Positions 1 through 10,920 of a stretch of 64,000 nt of DNA are shown here, in pieces (positions within the stretch are counted from its first letter, which is position 1; every line of letters begins with the position of its first letter). The position numbers and the translations under genes are program-made. Source of the DNA: Aralia elata (Eukaryota; Streptophyta; Magnoliopsida; Apiales; Araliaceae); assembly GCA_034770075.1 (NCBI GenBank), contig CM068382.1:91050692-91114691 (forward strand). Direction: 5' to 3'. Under the pieces are notes generated by a model. The model was not told the origin of the DNA. It ran no database searches and saw only the letters and a program-made list of their open reading frames with translations.

Positions 1-1
1 T

Positions 2-217
2 GAAGAAGAAACTATAGATGATTTCTCTGAAAGAATCCAAAAGATAATCAATGAAGAAGATACAAATGATCTTAAGCTGGACACTCAGCCGGACATAAGG
101 ACACGTATCAATATCTGTCTTAAAGAAAAAGATGAAGCTAAAAAGCAGAAGAAAAAAGCTAAAGCTAAAGGCAAAAGCAAAGTCACTCACACACCTTCAA
201 CTACTGAAAAGAACTAA
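2..217 (+). CDS. C-terminal end of a lysine-rich protein, partial
   Basis: An open frame enters from the left edge and stops with TAA at 215-217 (71 codons visible). The first half is acidic (EEETIDDFSER); the last 30 residues are very basic (KKQKKKAKAKGKSK) followed by a Ser/Thr-rich tail. I do not recognise the family. A basic tail just before a TATA-bearing non-coding stretch (see 340-520) would suit the end of a retroelement or plant pararetrovirus-like reading frame, but a host gene end is equally possible. The start and any diagnostic domain lie outside the window. Confidence 0.35.
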   Translation, partial: EEETIDDFSERIQKIINEEDTNDLKLDTQPDIRTRINICLKEKDEAKKQKKKAKAKGKSKVTHTPSTTEKN

Positions 218-339
218 AGGATAAAATTCCTTTAATAAAGCTATTTTTAAAAAAGTTACTTTTATAAAATTATTTTAAAAAAGCTATCTCCTCAATTATT
301 TAGGAAAGAATGTCATCTCTTACATTCCTCTTCTATGAT

Positions 340-520
340 TAAGTTGGTTGATAGCCTTGTATAAATAGAAGTCTTACATCCAGTTGTAAGCAGACTTCCT
401 TAGTCTTCTTTAGGTTCTTTTCTTTTCCTTCTTTTAGTTTTCTTACTTTAAAATCTTGTTACTACTCTCAGCCCTTGTACATATTGTGTGGGAATAAAAG
501 GAAAGCTTCCATGAAATCTC
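340..520 (+). promoter_or_regulatory. Possible promoter and pyrimidine-rich leader
   Basis: TATAAATA-like box at 360-367 (TGTATAAATAGAAG) followed by a T/C-rich leader (about 400-460) and an AATAAA at 494-499. The order TATA box, short leader, AATAAA soon after resembles the terminal redundancy of a retroelement or caulimovirid-like insert downstream of the frame ending at 217. No open frame follows, so this is only a suggestion. Confidence 0.3.
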
Positions 521-954
521 CATGTAAGTTTTTTTAATTTTATCTTTGTTTCACATTCTTTATTCACTATTTTATATATCGTTCCGGTATATATAAATTG
601 AAAAACACAAAGTAATTTAAAAAGAAAATTAAAACTATTTACATGCAGGAATATAAAATATTTTTGTGGAGAGATTAAATCATACCTTAAACTACAGGAA
701 AAGCTTTCCCTTTCGGAAAATCTTTTATGATATGAAGGATGGAGAATGAAAACCAAGTTTTATGGAGAATACTGGTGATTTTATTATAACTGGAAATTTA
801 CAAGGGAGAAGTACAAAGCTGGGAGAGTTTACAAGAGAGAGATAGAAGAGCTGGAGCTTAGAAAATTTGAGCCTGAAAAACTATTTGTTAACGCAAACTG
901 TTCTCTGCCATCTGTGACGGCCACAATTAATACTAACAAATGATTGATTGATTA
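521..954. other. Non-coding stretch
   Basis: AT-rich sequence without a supportable gene. The short open frames here have no family resemblance. The stretch ends where the duplicated segment D1 begins. Confidence 0.5.
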
Positions 955-1454
955 GCGTAAGTGATTCTATATTTTGTAATTTTATTGGTAAAAGCAGTCT
1001 GCTCACATGATCATGTTTGTAATTTGTAACATTGATTAATCTATCGGATTCTATTTTTCATTTTTAAATTTCTTTCATTTTATTTTGTATATATCCTTGG
1101 CTAAGTTGATAATTGAAATTTAAAGGTACAACAATATTTTGTAATGTTTTTTCTAATTATTTTGTACATACCCTTTATGTCTTGTGTGAGTTTACTTCCT
1201 ACTTATTATGATAGTTTATTTTCTAGTCATTGTGAAATTTATGATTTCATTTCCATATTATGATTGAGGTCACAATTCTTGAAGTTTTTTTTTTAAAAAA
1301 AATTATATTTGTACGGGTATGACTCCAAAGTGGAGACGTTAAAAAATAAAAATAAAATAAAGACTAACAGTTATGAAAATAGTTTTTGAAACAATAATTA
1401 GTTCTGATATTACTAATCCGTCCACTTTTTTAGTTTAATATGGGAGTGAGGGCG

Positions 1455-2850
1455 AGTGTGGGGTTGCCACTGAGAATGTTATGCATGCTTTAAGAGATTG
1501 CTCGAAGGCTAAAATGATTTGGAACATGTATATCTCATTGCCAGATGATCCTGATTTCTTTTCCATGCCAGCCCCTGAATGGGTGATAACCTTTCTTAAC
1601 CCCAAGGTGGGTTGTCATATTTCTTTCGCCAAAGGCTATCTTGTGTTCATTGCTATTTTGTGGACCATCTGGAAAAATCGAAATAAAGAGGCAATTGAAA
1701 ACATTTGTTCCAGTCAATTTGAGACTAGCCGTGAAATTTCTTATCTCCTTTTTGATCTTGAGATTACCTTTCCTTCTGTGCTTAAAATTCCTACTGTTTT
1801 CTACTCATTTTTCTATGACTTGGAAAGGGCCTCCTGCGGGCTGGCTGAAGCTCAACACCGATGCCAGTGTTAAGCTCTGCCCGGACTCGATTAGGGATGA
1901 AAGAGGAGAATGGGTCAGCGATTTTTTTGGCAGAATTGAATTTTGTAGCGTGCTTACGGTGGAGTTGTGGGCTATGCGTGAGGGCATGCTATTAGCCTGG
2001 GATAGAAGGATTCCCTAACTGGAAATTGAAACCGACTCTGCCATCGCAGTTAGCTTAATTAAAGAAGGGATGTGATAAATCACCCTAATGATGCACTGAA
2101 TATGGACCGCAGGAGCCAGTGGCGAAGCCAGACCCCCAAACGAGTGGGGTCAAAAAATAGTAATGCTACAAATAATTTAGTGGGTTCGGGCCCCCGAGCC
2201 AATTTTTTTAAATAATTTTATATTTTTCGACCGATTACATATGTAAAACATGTATTTGGATAAACAGAATATTCTTAAAACATAAAAGATAAGTCCAGCC
2301 CAATGCCTACTTTTACACTTCTGTGTCAATTACTCTTTAAAGCTTGAACTCTTTTTTATTTATAAAACAAAAGTATAATATTACTTGGACTTTTGAAGTT
2401 CCACATTGTTTAACAATACAATCTTATTCTACATTTGTTTTATAAATAAAAGAGAGTTCAAGTATAAATTTCAATGGGGTCAAATTACTAAGTTATACTT
2501 AAAAAATTTATTACATCATAAGTATAAAAAAAAATCAAAAATGAATGGGGTCAAATTACTAAGTTATACCAAAAAAATTTATTACATCACAAGTATAAAA
2601 AAAAATTCAAAAATGAGTGGGGTCAATTGACCCCATATTTTTCGCATAGCTTCGCCTCTGGCAGGAGCTACTTTTGAACCCTTGGAATCTTGTGATCATG
2701 CATACCCGCAGGCAAGGCAATAGATGTACCGATGCCCTTGCGCTGATTGGGCACAGTTCTAATTATGTAATAATTAGTTGTGATGCTCCTCCTCTTAATT
2801 TCCTAACTGTGCTAGCGGATGATTGTAAAAATATTTCTATTTCTATCTAG
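1455..2850 (+). pseudogene. LINE (L1-type) remnant: zf-RVT and RNase H domains
   Basis: Broken 3' part of a non-LTR retrotransposon ORF2. About 1455-1800 encodes the zinc-binding reverse-transcriptase-associated region (ECGVATENVMHALRDC, then WTIWKNRN). After a frame change, about 1815-2090 encodes the start of the RNase H domain (GWLKLNTDASV, VELWAMREGMLLAWD, LEIETDSAIAVSLI). The end of the same domain (HTRRQGNRCTDALALIG) lies at 2698-2755, beyond the hAT insertion at 2117-2660. Stops at 2017-2019 and frameshifts show it is dead. An A-rich tail at about 2876-2900 marks the LINE 3' end. RNase H-like domains of this kind also occur as solo plant genes, but the preceding zf-RVT and A tail favour a LINE. 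Confidence 0.8.
2109..2668. mobile_element. Non-autonomous hAT element with 8-bp target duplication
   Basis: Element 2117-2660 (544 bp) begins CAGTGGCGAAGC and ends GCTTCGCCTCTG, giving a 12-bp terminal inverted repeat with one mismatch. It is flanked by perfect 8-bp repeats GCAGGAGC at 2109-2116 and 2661-2668. The duplicated copy at 43595-43606 (CTGCAGGAAGCTACTT) shows the uninterrupted site. CAG ends plus an 8-bp duplication are the hAT signature. Inside are near-direct repeats of ATGGGGTCAAATTACTAAG (2475 and 2548); no transposase frame. Confidence 0.93.
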
Positions 2851-3030
2851 TTCAGCCTGTTGGCCTCCTTTACACCAAAAAAAGAAAAAAGAAAAAAAAG
2901 GACAGCTGAAAGCTTATGTATTTTTCTTATCTTATTGCACTTCTATCATTTTTTTTTGCTCACAAGATCTGTGACCTTGCTTGCTATCTTCTAGTCAGTT
3001 TTCAAAAGATCAGTTGTATTTGTCTATTGA

Positions 3031-4249
3031 ATGTTTGATTGCTTTGAATTTTTGTATTGTTACAACTCATTAATATAAGTTAAAGTGATAGGTGTTTGAT
3101 TTTATTATGATATCTAAACATTGTAATAAATATTAGAATTGAGGAAATTAAATTGGAGAGACAATTAACAGATCGAGAGAACCAACTCCAACTAGGTAAT
3201 CAGTATACTTTATTCTTGGTTAGAATATAAAATTGATCCTCTAATTTGTTGCATTAATTATGACCTGCCCAAGTTGGTTCTCTAATTAAACTCCATCTTC
3301 CATGTTTATTAGTTTTTGGAAGTAGACCAACCCTTTTTTTTAAAGAAAAAAAAAACCATATTATTATAATTCAATTCTAAAAAAACATTTCATTGTAGAG
3401 GAACTTGAAAAGAGAGGCAAAAGAGAAAATAGGGGGAATGTATAAGAAAATTACCTTCAATTTCTGTAGTGTCAGTTAATTCTAGCTTTTTGTTAAGAAA
3501 TATATTCGAACATGTGACATTTTATTATAAAAATATATTTTTATCATTAAATTGTCACTTTAATTTATGTTAAACTTGTTATATATGTTCGAAAATCTCC
3601 TTGTTTGGTGGATGATACATCTATAGAAACTTGAGTTATTTTGAACAAATGGACTTGGAGTAATGAGTTTGACAAAGAAACGGAGGGAGTAGGCTAAAAT
3701 TGAAAAGATGAACACAAATAAACTAGTGAATGTGAACTCCCATTCTGCAAAATGGGAAAATAATTCAGATAATATATTAATGAGTACAAATCAAATCAAC
3801 ATCATTTATCGAAAGCCTTTGGCCCGAAGGGTATTACTCAACCCATAATATCTATGAGGTTGGGAGATCGAGCCTTGACATACTAAGAAAGGACGTGTGA
3901 ATTTAAAATTAACAAAAAAAAATCATCTTCATTTATTATAACACGTGAGTCACAAATTTATAAAAATTTCAATACAATAATTAAATAAATATCAGAACCA
4001 AATCATATGATATTAAACTATTTGGGACTCATTTTTGGCTTTATTTCTATCTTGATACACATTCTTTTGTTGGTTAAAGATAAGATATAAAAGTTAAAAA
4101 ATAAACGATTTTTGGAATTCATCATCAAAACATAGTCACCGTGCATGTCTCCACCTAATTGTATTAGTTAGTGCCACGAAAATAAAATAATAATGAAAGC
4201 ATTAAAATGAATTTCCTCTTCTTTGCCACTCCACTATGTTTGCAACTTA
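3031..4249. other. Intergenic AT-rich DNA
   Basis: No gene seen. A half-MITE signature (ACGGAGGGAGTA) lies near 3680-3691 without a matching left end that I can define. Confidence 0.5.
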
Positions 4250-4517
4250 CTCTATCTGTTCCTTTTTATTTGTCATTTTAAATAGTAATTTATTTTTATT
4301 TATCGTTTGTAGATTTAAAAAAGTATTAATAACGGAATTTCTCATATTATTCTTACATTAATTATTAACTTTTTTCTTTTTCATCTTTTCTAATAAATTT
4401 TAGAAGAGTAATATTGAGATTTTATAACAATTTTGATAAATCAGAAAAAATATTAATCATATTTTTTAATGTTTGTGTTTTATCCTAATATATCAATTAA
4501 AAAGAACGGAGGGAGTA
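4248..4517. mobile_element. Stowaway-like MITE
   Basis: Element 4250-4515 (266 bp) flanked by TA. Ends CTCTATCTGTTCCTTTTTAT and AAAAAGAACGGAGGGAG are imperfect inverted repeats of the common plant CTCCCTCCGTYCC type. No coding capacity. Confidence 0.75.
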
Positions 4518-4961
4518 CAAAATAAGAGACAATAAAAAAGAAGGAAAAGACAAAAAAAAAAGAGTAAAAGAAAAGGCACTCTTTTTAGTGAACATAAATC
4601 CAAATATATTTACTTTTAAAAGAACCAATATCAGTTACATATTCCAAGTGTGATGGAATGAATAATTAATTTAATTGTGACAAAAAAATAAATTTATTTC
4701 ATACTCCATACATAAAAATCTAAATCCTTGATTTAGCCACAAATTTTTTTTTTTTAAAAAAAAAAAAATCCTTGCCCTTTTCATACTCCATACATACTCA
4801 TAGTCATAGACCATAGTCTCCATTTCTTTTAATAAAAATATTTCACCAGAAACGAAAAAAAGTTACTTAATTGGATAAAACAAGTTGTAAGCGAAGTACA
4901 AAATAATTCAAATAAGCAACGAGAATAGAATAGAATCCAAAAGTAAAGGGTAAAAGAGAGT

Positions 4962-5338
4962 TCACCTTCCCAGAACAAGAACACCACCTGAACTCCTTCT
5001 CAACCCGTTGGCATGACCGCTCCATCCAACTCGAACCACTGCCAAAAACCGGTTCGCCGGATGCACCTCACGTGGATAAACGTGCCATCCAAAATCATCC
5101 AAAATAAACGTGCGAAGGGAATCGATGTGCCCGAGGAAAGCTGCGCGTGCACATAACGCAACTCCGGCGTGTAAATCCTTGTTGTTCTTCAGGCCGCCGC
5201 TGCCATTGAATTGAATCACGGCGAGCGAGTGCAGAGCCTGCGCGTGACTCTTAATCGCCGCCTTAGCCATCAGGGACGCACCACCCCCTCGGTTTTGTAA
5301 GCAATAAAATCGAATCTGCAACAAACAAACAAACTAAC
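4962..5338 (-). pseudogene. F-box/MYND-finger protein fragment (At1g67340-like), internally deleted
   Basis: Read on the minus strand, a 3' splice site (TTTGTTGCAG) is followed at about 5315 by an exon start IRFYCLQNRGGGASLMAKAA, then HSLAVIQFNGSGG and AGVALCARAAFLGHIDSLR. This is the Sel1-repeat region of plant F-box proteins that carry a C-terminal MYND zinc finger. In that family SLR is followed by about 50 residues (ELGHCLQDGYGVRQN and on); here it jumps to FGWHVYPREVHPANRFLA, the stretch before MYND, and in another frame a KEFRWCSCSG remnant of the finger. So it has an internal deletion plus frameshift, and the upstream F-box exon is absent: the next sequence is the beta-galactosidase promoter, divergently oriented. 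Non-functional fragment. Confidence 0.75.
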
Positions 5339-5697
5339 TGAGAGATCTATCGACGCATGCAAGCAAGCAAACAAGCAAAATAGGAATATATAGTAGACGG
5401 TTAATTAAATACTTTTAATTAATTTTAATTGTAGTATATGAGAAATGGTGAGCCCCAACTCCGGGAAGACAGTGGGTCCCATTTTCGTAAATGTTTAAAA
5501 GGAGTTGCTCAGTTTCCCATTTCATCTCCACATAACCAAAACCAGTCAATATCACCATTTTCCCCTGCAACTCTCTTTCTTCCTCAAAAGAAGCAAATAA
5601 CGTGAAGAACTTTCATCCTCTCTCCCTCTAACAAAGACAAAAAATAAGCCCACCCCATTTGCTTTTGAGAGAGAAAGAGAGATTTTACCTGGGTTTA

Positions 5698-7638
5698 ATG
5701 CGGAAAATGTTGAGAATCAACGTGTTCTTTCTGTTTATTATAGTCACATTCTCATGGGTTTGCTCTGCTTCAGTTTCATATGATGGCAAAGCCATTATTA
5801 TTAATGGGCAAAGAAGAATTCTCGTTTCTGGCTCTATTCACTACCCAAGAAGCACACCTGAGGTATTCTTTCCTCAATGTAGTTATATTTTTCATTTCAT
5901 TTTGCAGATTTTTACATGCCCATTTTACAAATGTGGGGTTTTCTTGTATTTTTTTTTCTTATTAATAAATTAATAAATGCTTCTAAGTTCTAAACTTAGT
6001 TTTTGGTCAATATGGGTTTAATTGTTTTTTATTTTTATTTTTATTTTTTGGGTGTGTGACTGTAGATGTGGCCTGATCTTATTCAAAAGGCTAAAGATGG
6101 AGGCTCGGATGTTATACAGACTTATGTATTTTGGAATGGACATGAGCCATCTCCTGGAAAAGTAATGCCATAGTTCTAGTACTAATTAAAATTTTCACTT
6201 ATATCTTTATGTATATCTATGGGAATTGTTTATGCTAGACTGAATGATTCTTTTTTCTACTTTTCCAGTATAATTTTGAAGGGAGGTATGATCTGGTTCG
6301 ATTCATTAAATTGGCACAGCAAGCTGGCCTTTATGTTCATCTTCGGATTGGCCCCTATGTTTGTGCTGAGTGGAACTTTGGGGTAATCCATATTAATATT
6401 ATGTGCATTTTCATATGTAAATAAGATATGCTCCATGTATATAATCACCACTGAACTTATGTGAACTAGGAAAAGACTTAGTCTTGCCCATTTTCTATAT
6501 ATAATTTTATAATATTTACACTTGCCTCATAACAACATGTGTAAATATAAAAGAGATGCATATGTATGTCATATGCTGAATTATCCTCTGTTTTTATGCT
6601 CTGTTTTGATGCAGGGGATTCCCTGTTTGGCTTAAATATGTACCCGGTATGGCTTTTAGAACAGACAACGGACCTTTCAAGGTTGGTTACGTGTAAAAAT
6701 GAAACCTTTGATGACTTATCTGAATTTCCCAAGTTTCCTAACTTATCTGATTCGTTTACTGCTTTTGATTCTGATGAATGAAGGTGGCAATGCAACGATT
6801 CACAGAAAAAATTGTCAACATGATGAAGTCTGAAAAACTGTTTGAACCTCAGGGTGGCCCAATTATAATGTCTCAGGTAGGAAAATTAGCTAATTATAGT
6901 ATTGACCGTGTTAGTTGAACAAGGATATGATTTTGTTATTGTATTGATTATTTCACCATTAATCAAGAAAAGTAACATATAATAGTATTAATAATATCAT
7001 TATGCAGATTGAGAATGAATATGGACCAGTTGAATGGGAAATTGGCGCTCCTGGAAAAACTTATACAAAATGGTTTTCCAATATGGCTGTGGGTCTTGGC
7101 ACTGGTGTCCCATGGATCATGTGCAAACAAGAGGATGCCCCTGATCCGATTGTAAGCAAATTTAAAGCTATTTTATTTGTGTTGTACGCAAGATGTTGTA
7201 ATTTCAGCTATCGTTATGTGGGTAAATTTAGTCTAGTTTTGAAGTAGTGTGCACACAGATTATGCAGTATATCTGTAAATTCTGAGCACAATTATTTGTG
7301 TATTGATTGCTTGGATTCATATTCTTTGATCATGATGACAGATAGACACTTGCAATGGTTTCTACTGTGAAGGCTTCATTCCTAACAAGCCCTATAAGCC
7401 CAAAATGTGGACAGAAGTCTGGACTGGCTGGTAAGTAGCATGAATATAATTTCTAATATTTGTATGAGAGGATTGTAAATATATCAATATTTATTAAACT
7501 GAGTTGTAAGTTTATCTTTTGTCCTACCTATCTTCTTACTTGATTCTTAGTACCATGGAGGAACAAATTTTGGTTGGGATTCTGCTGGCCTGTTCATTGC
7601 CACTAGCTACGACTACGATGCTCCTCTTGATGAATATG
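5698..7638 (+). pseudogene. BGAL: Beta-galactosidase (GH35), 5' eight exons, broken
   Basis: Plant cell-wall beta-galactosidase. Exons: 5698-5862, signal peptide (MRKMLRINVFFLFIIVTFSW) and SYDGKAIIINGQRRILVSGS; 6066-6161; 6269-6382; 6615-6681; 6784-6876; 7008-7151, with IENEYG carrying the acid/base Glu; 7342-7430, with WTEVWTGW carrying the nucleophile Glu; 7551-7638, YHGGTNFGWDSAGLF and SYDYDAPLDEY. The ATG at 5698 is chosen because it gives a clean secretion signal; an in-frame ATG at 5659 would add 13 residues. Damage: an extra G at the exon-4 acceptor shifts the frame (GGFPVW needs one G fewer), and the exon of about 110 nt for the TEFGGAVP to NYYM region is missing between 7430 and 7551, breaking the frame again. 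A donor at 7639 is kept, but nothing follows except 14141-14218. Confidence 0.9.
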
Positions 7639-7811
7639 GTATGAATACAAGATTATAAATTATCTGAAACTGGGAATCTGCACGTTTATGGTCTCTAATA
7701 TAGCCTTAATATTAGATAATAATTCAAGTGTGGTGATTTTATATTGAAAATGATAGTTAAAAAGTAATGACAAATTAAGAAGAACGTGTCACTTTATGGT
7801 CTTAAAATAGA

Positions 7812-7979
7812 AATGTATCTCTAATTTTGGAACAAACTAAAAAGAAAAATATATCTCTAATTTTGGAACAGAAGAAAGAAAATATATCTCTAATTTTGGA
7901 ACAAACTAAAAAGAAAAATATATCTCTAATTTTGGAACAGAAGAAAGAAAATATATCTCTAATTTTGGAACAGAAGAAG
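7812..7979. repeat. Tandem repeat in a BGAL intron
   Basis: Five copies of ATATCTCTAATTTTGGAACA, each followed alternately by a 16-nt spacer (AACTAAAAAGAAAAAT) or a shorter one (GAAGAAAGAAA). The result is a higher-order dimer array of about 65-70 bp per period. The core matches the end of Stowaway-like MITEs in this window (CCAAAATTAGAGATA, reverse complement), so a MITE end probably seeded it. Confidence 0.85.
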
Positions 7980-8414
7980 TACATAAAAACATTAAACATT
8001 TTAAATTTATATAGATATTTAACAATGTTCGAAAATATATATGAACTCTAATGAATAAGTAATTGATTTACTCAACCAATGCTGTAAACTAACAAAGATT
8101 TTGTAAACTTTACACACACACACACTAAGTACACAAAAGTGATTAATACTTCTAATTTCAAGTTATATTTTATGAATAGATTTGTGAGTTAAATAAAGTA
8201 TGCTTAAAATAAGTTGCAACTAGAGAAACAAGATTTTCAAGTGCGTTAACGCATCAAACGCTAAGTAATCAAACATACACATAGAAGGTAGGATGAAGCT
8301 GGTGTTGGGTTAAGGTGGTGTTTGATAAAATTGAGTAATTAAGATCTGAATAGTTAATATATCTTAATAAATTAGATCATCTGAGTGAAATAGCATCTGA
8401 ACTTAAAAAGCTAG

Positions 8415-8951
8415 TGTTAACGCCAAGATTCGTCCACGCGCCTCAATCACCAAAAGCGCGTAAATCCTACACAATAACAAGAATCACACTCAGAGAGCCT
8501 GACGGTTTTATCCGTCGGGGGATAGCTCCGGTGTGAGAGTAAATACAGGCTGAACAAGGTTTTAACAATGGAGGTTTTAAGCTTTCGTGCTGTAAAAAGT
8601 TGATTACCTCTAAAATGGAGTTTTTGCCTTGTATTTATAGAGATCACACTTTGCTGACGTCATGCTCATCCCCGGGTAGTAGGTGGGACTCCCCATCAGG
8701 TCAGATTCCCTAATGAGATTTGACTGTATCTTTTCAAACAAAGGGGGCGCCGAATCAAGTCCTGACGCCTACCTTTGGGAACAGGGATAATCTGATATTT
8801 CCATTGTTCCAACTGCCACAAAGGACCCCCACGTGGGGTGGTTCCACTCTCATGGGTCATGGCCCACCATATTGTCGATTCCAACTCTGCTGCACCTATT
8901 GGGCCTAATAAATTGTCATTACCTTTGGGCTTGATAAATCACGCCCCAACA
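8415..8951 (-). repeat. LTR of left arm (minus orientation)
   Basis: 537-bp LTR, TGTTGGGGCG to GTTAACA when read on the minus strand. A TATA box (CTATAAATAC on the minus strand, 8631-8640) points outward to the left. The complement of the purine tract lies at 8952-8969. Confidence 0.8.
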
Positions 8952-9229
8952 TTGCCCCCCAGTCTTCCGTTATAATGGAACATTTTAATGGGAGATTATT
9001 TCACTAAAAACCCATGTAAATGCCCAAAGCCCAAATCTCCGGTAAATGCCTCAGCGCACACTGTCGGCCTCACCACCTTTACATAACCCACTTATTACGC
9101 CGCCCTTGGGAACACGCGCGGAACCCAAAAGTCAAAACATTAAAAACCCCCTCATTTCAAATGTAACCGCCACATATTTTAGATTAGATTTGTGAGTTTC
9201 GTCTTGCTTCCTCTCTGCTCTCTCTCTTT

Positions 9230-10754
9230 TTGCAACTCCTCTTTTCTCTCTACAACTCCTCTATGTTGACCGGTGAAAAACCCTATTCGACCATTGGGAA
9301 CGTCACTAAGCCGATGGCCGCCTCAAAAACTCCATCCTCTGCCAATTCCCAAACTCCCGGCCCGTCCACAGCTGAGAAAGAAATCCAGAGAATGATTAAG
9401 GAATACGCCAACGAAGCGACTTACGCCCATATTAACGTCGTCTCAACCATTGGTCCTTAAGACCTTGAAAAGATACGGAAACAATACAGTATCTCGTCCA
9501 CTTATGACATCTGAGCCCCTCTTTATACCGAGCGAATGTACCACCAACCTGATGGGTGGACTGTCATTTCCCTCAGTGCCCTCAAATACGGGGTACGTCT
9601 TCCCGTTCACTCCTTCATCGTCGTCCTCCTTGGATTTATTGGAGTCGGCCTCGCCCAACTGGTGTCAAACTCCTATATCCACATCATCTCTTTCATTGCC
9701 TTCTGTCACGAGCTTGGCATTGCACCCACCCTCGACCTCTTCTTTTCCATATTCTTCATAGGCCAATCCAGGGAAGCCGGATTTCGGCAAATAAATAGGC
9801 AACCAAGTAAAGGCCTCGAGAAGCGTCCATTGATGAAGATACCCTCGAGCAACAACGGATGACATTCATTGTGGTTCTTCATCAAGGGTCCCAGTGTCCG
9901 TGAGATTCTTGATTAGGCCAAAGTCTCTAGTCCACCTGTGACACTAGGAGAGATATCAGATGCCCGTCTTTGAGAACTGGTGGGACTTGTAAGGAGATTG
10001 CCGAAGAAAGAATGGGACCTCGAACTTCTGAGTGACCTGACATGGTTGTATAACCACAAATGTAATTCTCGACCTCTACAAATTAACATTGTAGTATCTC
10101 AAATCTCCGTGTTCTGACAAACTTAGTAATGTGTGCAGTACTTCTTATCAAGCCGACCTCTGTTGCGGACGTCAGCAAAACATCCGTTGACCCCATCGAG
10201 GAGACAATTATTCTGCCAGAATCAACCGAGCAACCCCCTCTAATTCAGCCGATCACCGCCGTCCCCATGACACAAGCATCCAATGTTCCCGCTCCCGACC
10301 CTTCAGAGGAGTGTCTTCTTGATGTCCCTTTTTCCCGAAGAACCGCCGTTCTCCGAGCGAAGAGAAGGCAACTAAGGAAAGCTGCCGACCAAGCTCTTCC
10401 TCCTGGGACAGAACAAACCCTTCAGGTCGACCCACCCTTATCCGAAGCTCAACGAATAGAACTTGAGGACTCCTCGCCTGAACCCCCTTCCAAAAAAATA
10501 ACATACCTAATCCCCTCTGGGTGAGCGATGTCTCCCACCTACACATCAATCTCCTCCACCTATTTATCAATCTCCTCCATCTTCACACAGTCATAGCCAA
10601 GAAAACCCTATTCCCACTTCGTCAATGCTGTGGCCCGACAATACCAATGATTTTTCATACCATCTTTTTGACAACTTCGTCTCTCCCGAAGATGACGAAA
10701 GGTTTGAAGATACAAGTCTTCGGGAGCTCACGACACTTAGTGCACTGTACCTGA
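9230..10754 (+). pseudogene. Antisense accessory gene, left-arm copy (Transposase_28-like)
   Basis: Broken copy of the gene described at 10921-13125. The N-terminus (MAASKTPSSANSQTPG) starts at 9315. TAA at 9458-9460 is private to this arm; TGA at 9512-9514 is shared with the right arm. The Transposase_28-type core (YHQPDGWTVISLSALKYG, RLPVHSFIVVLLGF, CHELGIAPTLDLFFSIFF) lies at about 9537-9762. Basic, Pro-rich middle segments follow at 10129-10524. The arm ends at about 10755, so the C-terminal coiled coil is missing. Confidence 0.75.
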
Positions 10755-10920
10755 ACTACTTGACATGCACTACTGATATTTTACGACTCTGTAAATTTTG
10801 CTACTTGTTTAATAAAATCATAACTCAATCTTGCTCAAAAGCTATTTTCATTACTGTTAAATATTTGTACATCAATGTTTTAACTTGCATAAGTCTTAAC
10901 AAACTATGTCAAAAAGTTCA

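Larger units (their letters stand above)
955..3030 (+). repeat. Segmental duplication D1, copy 1 (partner 42447-43950)
   Basis: The sequence starting GTGATTCTATATTTTG and ending near TTTTCAAAAGATCAGTTG is repeated in the same orientation at 42447-43950 with scattered substitutions. Homology runs past both sides of the LINE remnant, so it is a segmental duplication rather than two LINE insertions. The only large difference is the 544-bp hAT element at 2117-2660, present only here. Confidence 0.85.

Noticed and set aside
448..756. 102-codon minus-strand open frame
   Set aside because: No family resemblance, AT-rich composition, and it overlaps the possible promoter/leader.
7812..7979. CRISPR-like array
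   Set aside because: Plant DNA; the spacers are not unique but alternate between two sequences. It is a tandem repeat.
9536..9862. Hydrophobic open frame as a membrane protein gene
   Set aside because: It is the Transposase_28-like core of the accessory gene; hydrophobic helices are normal for that domain.
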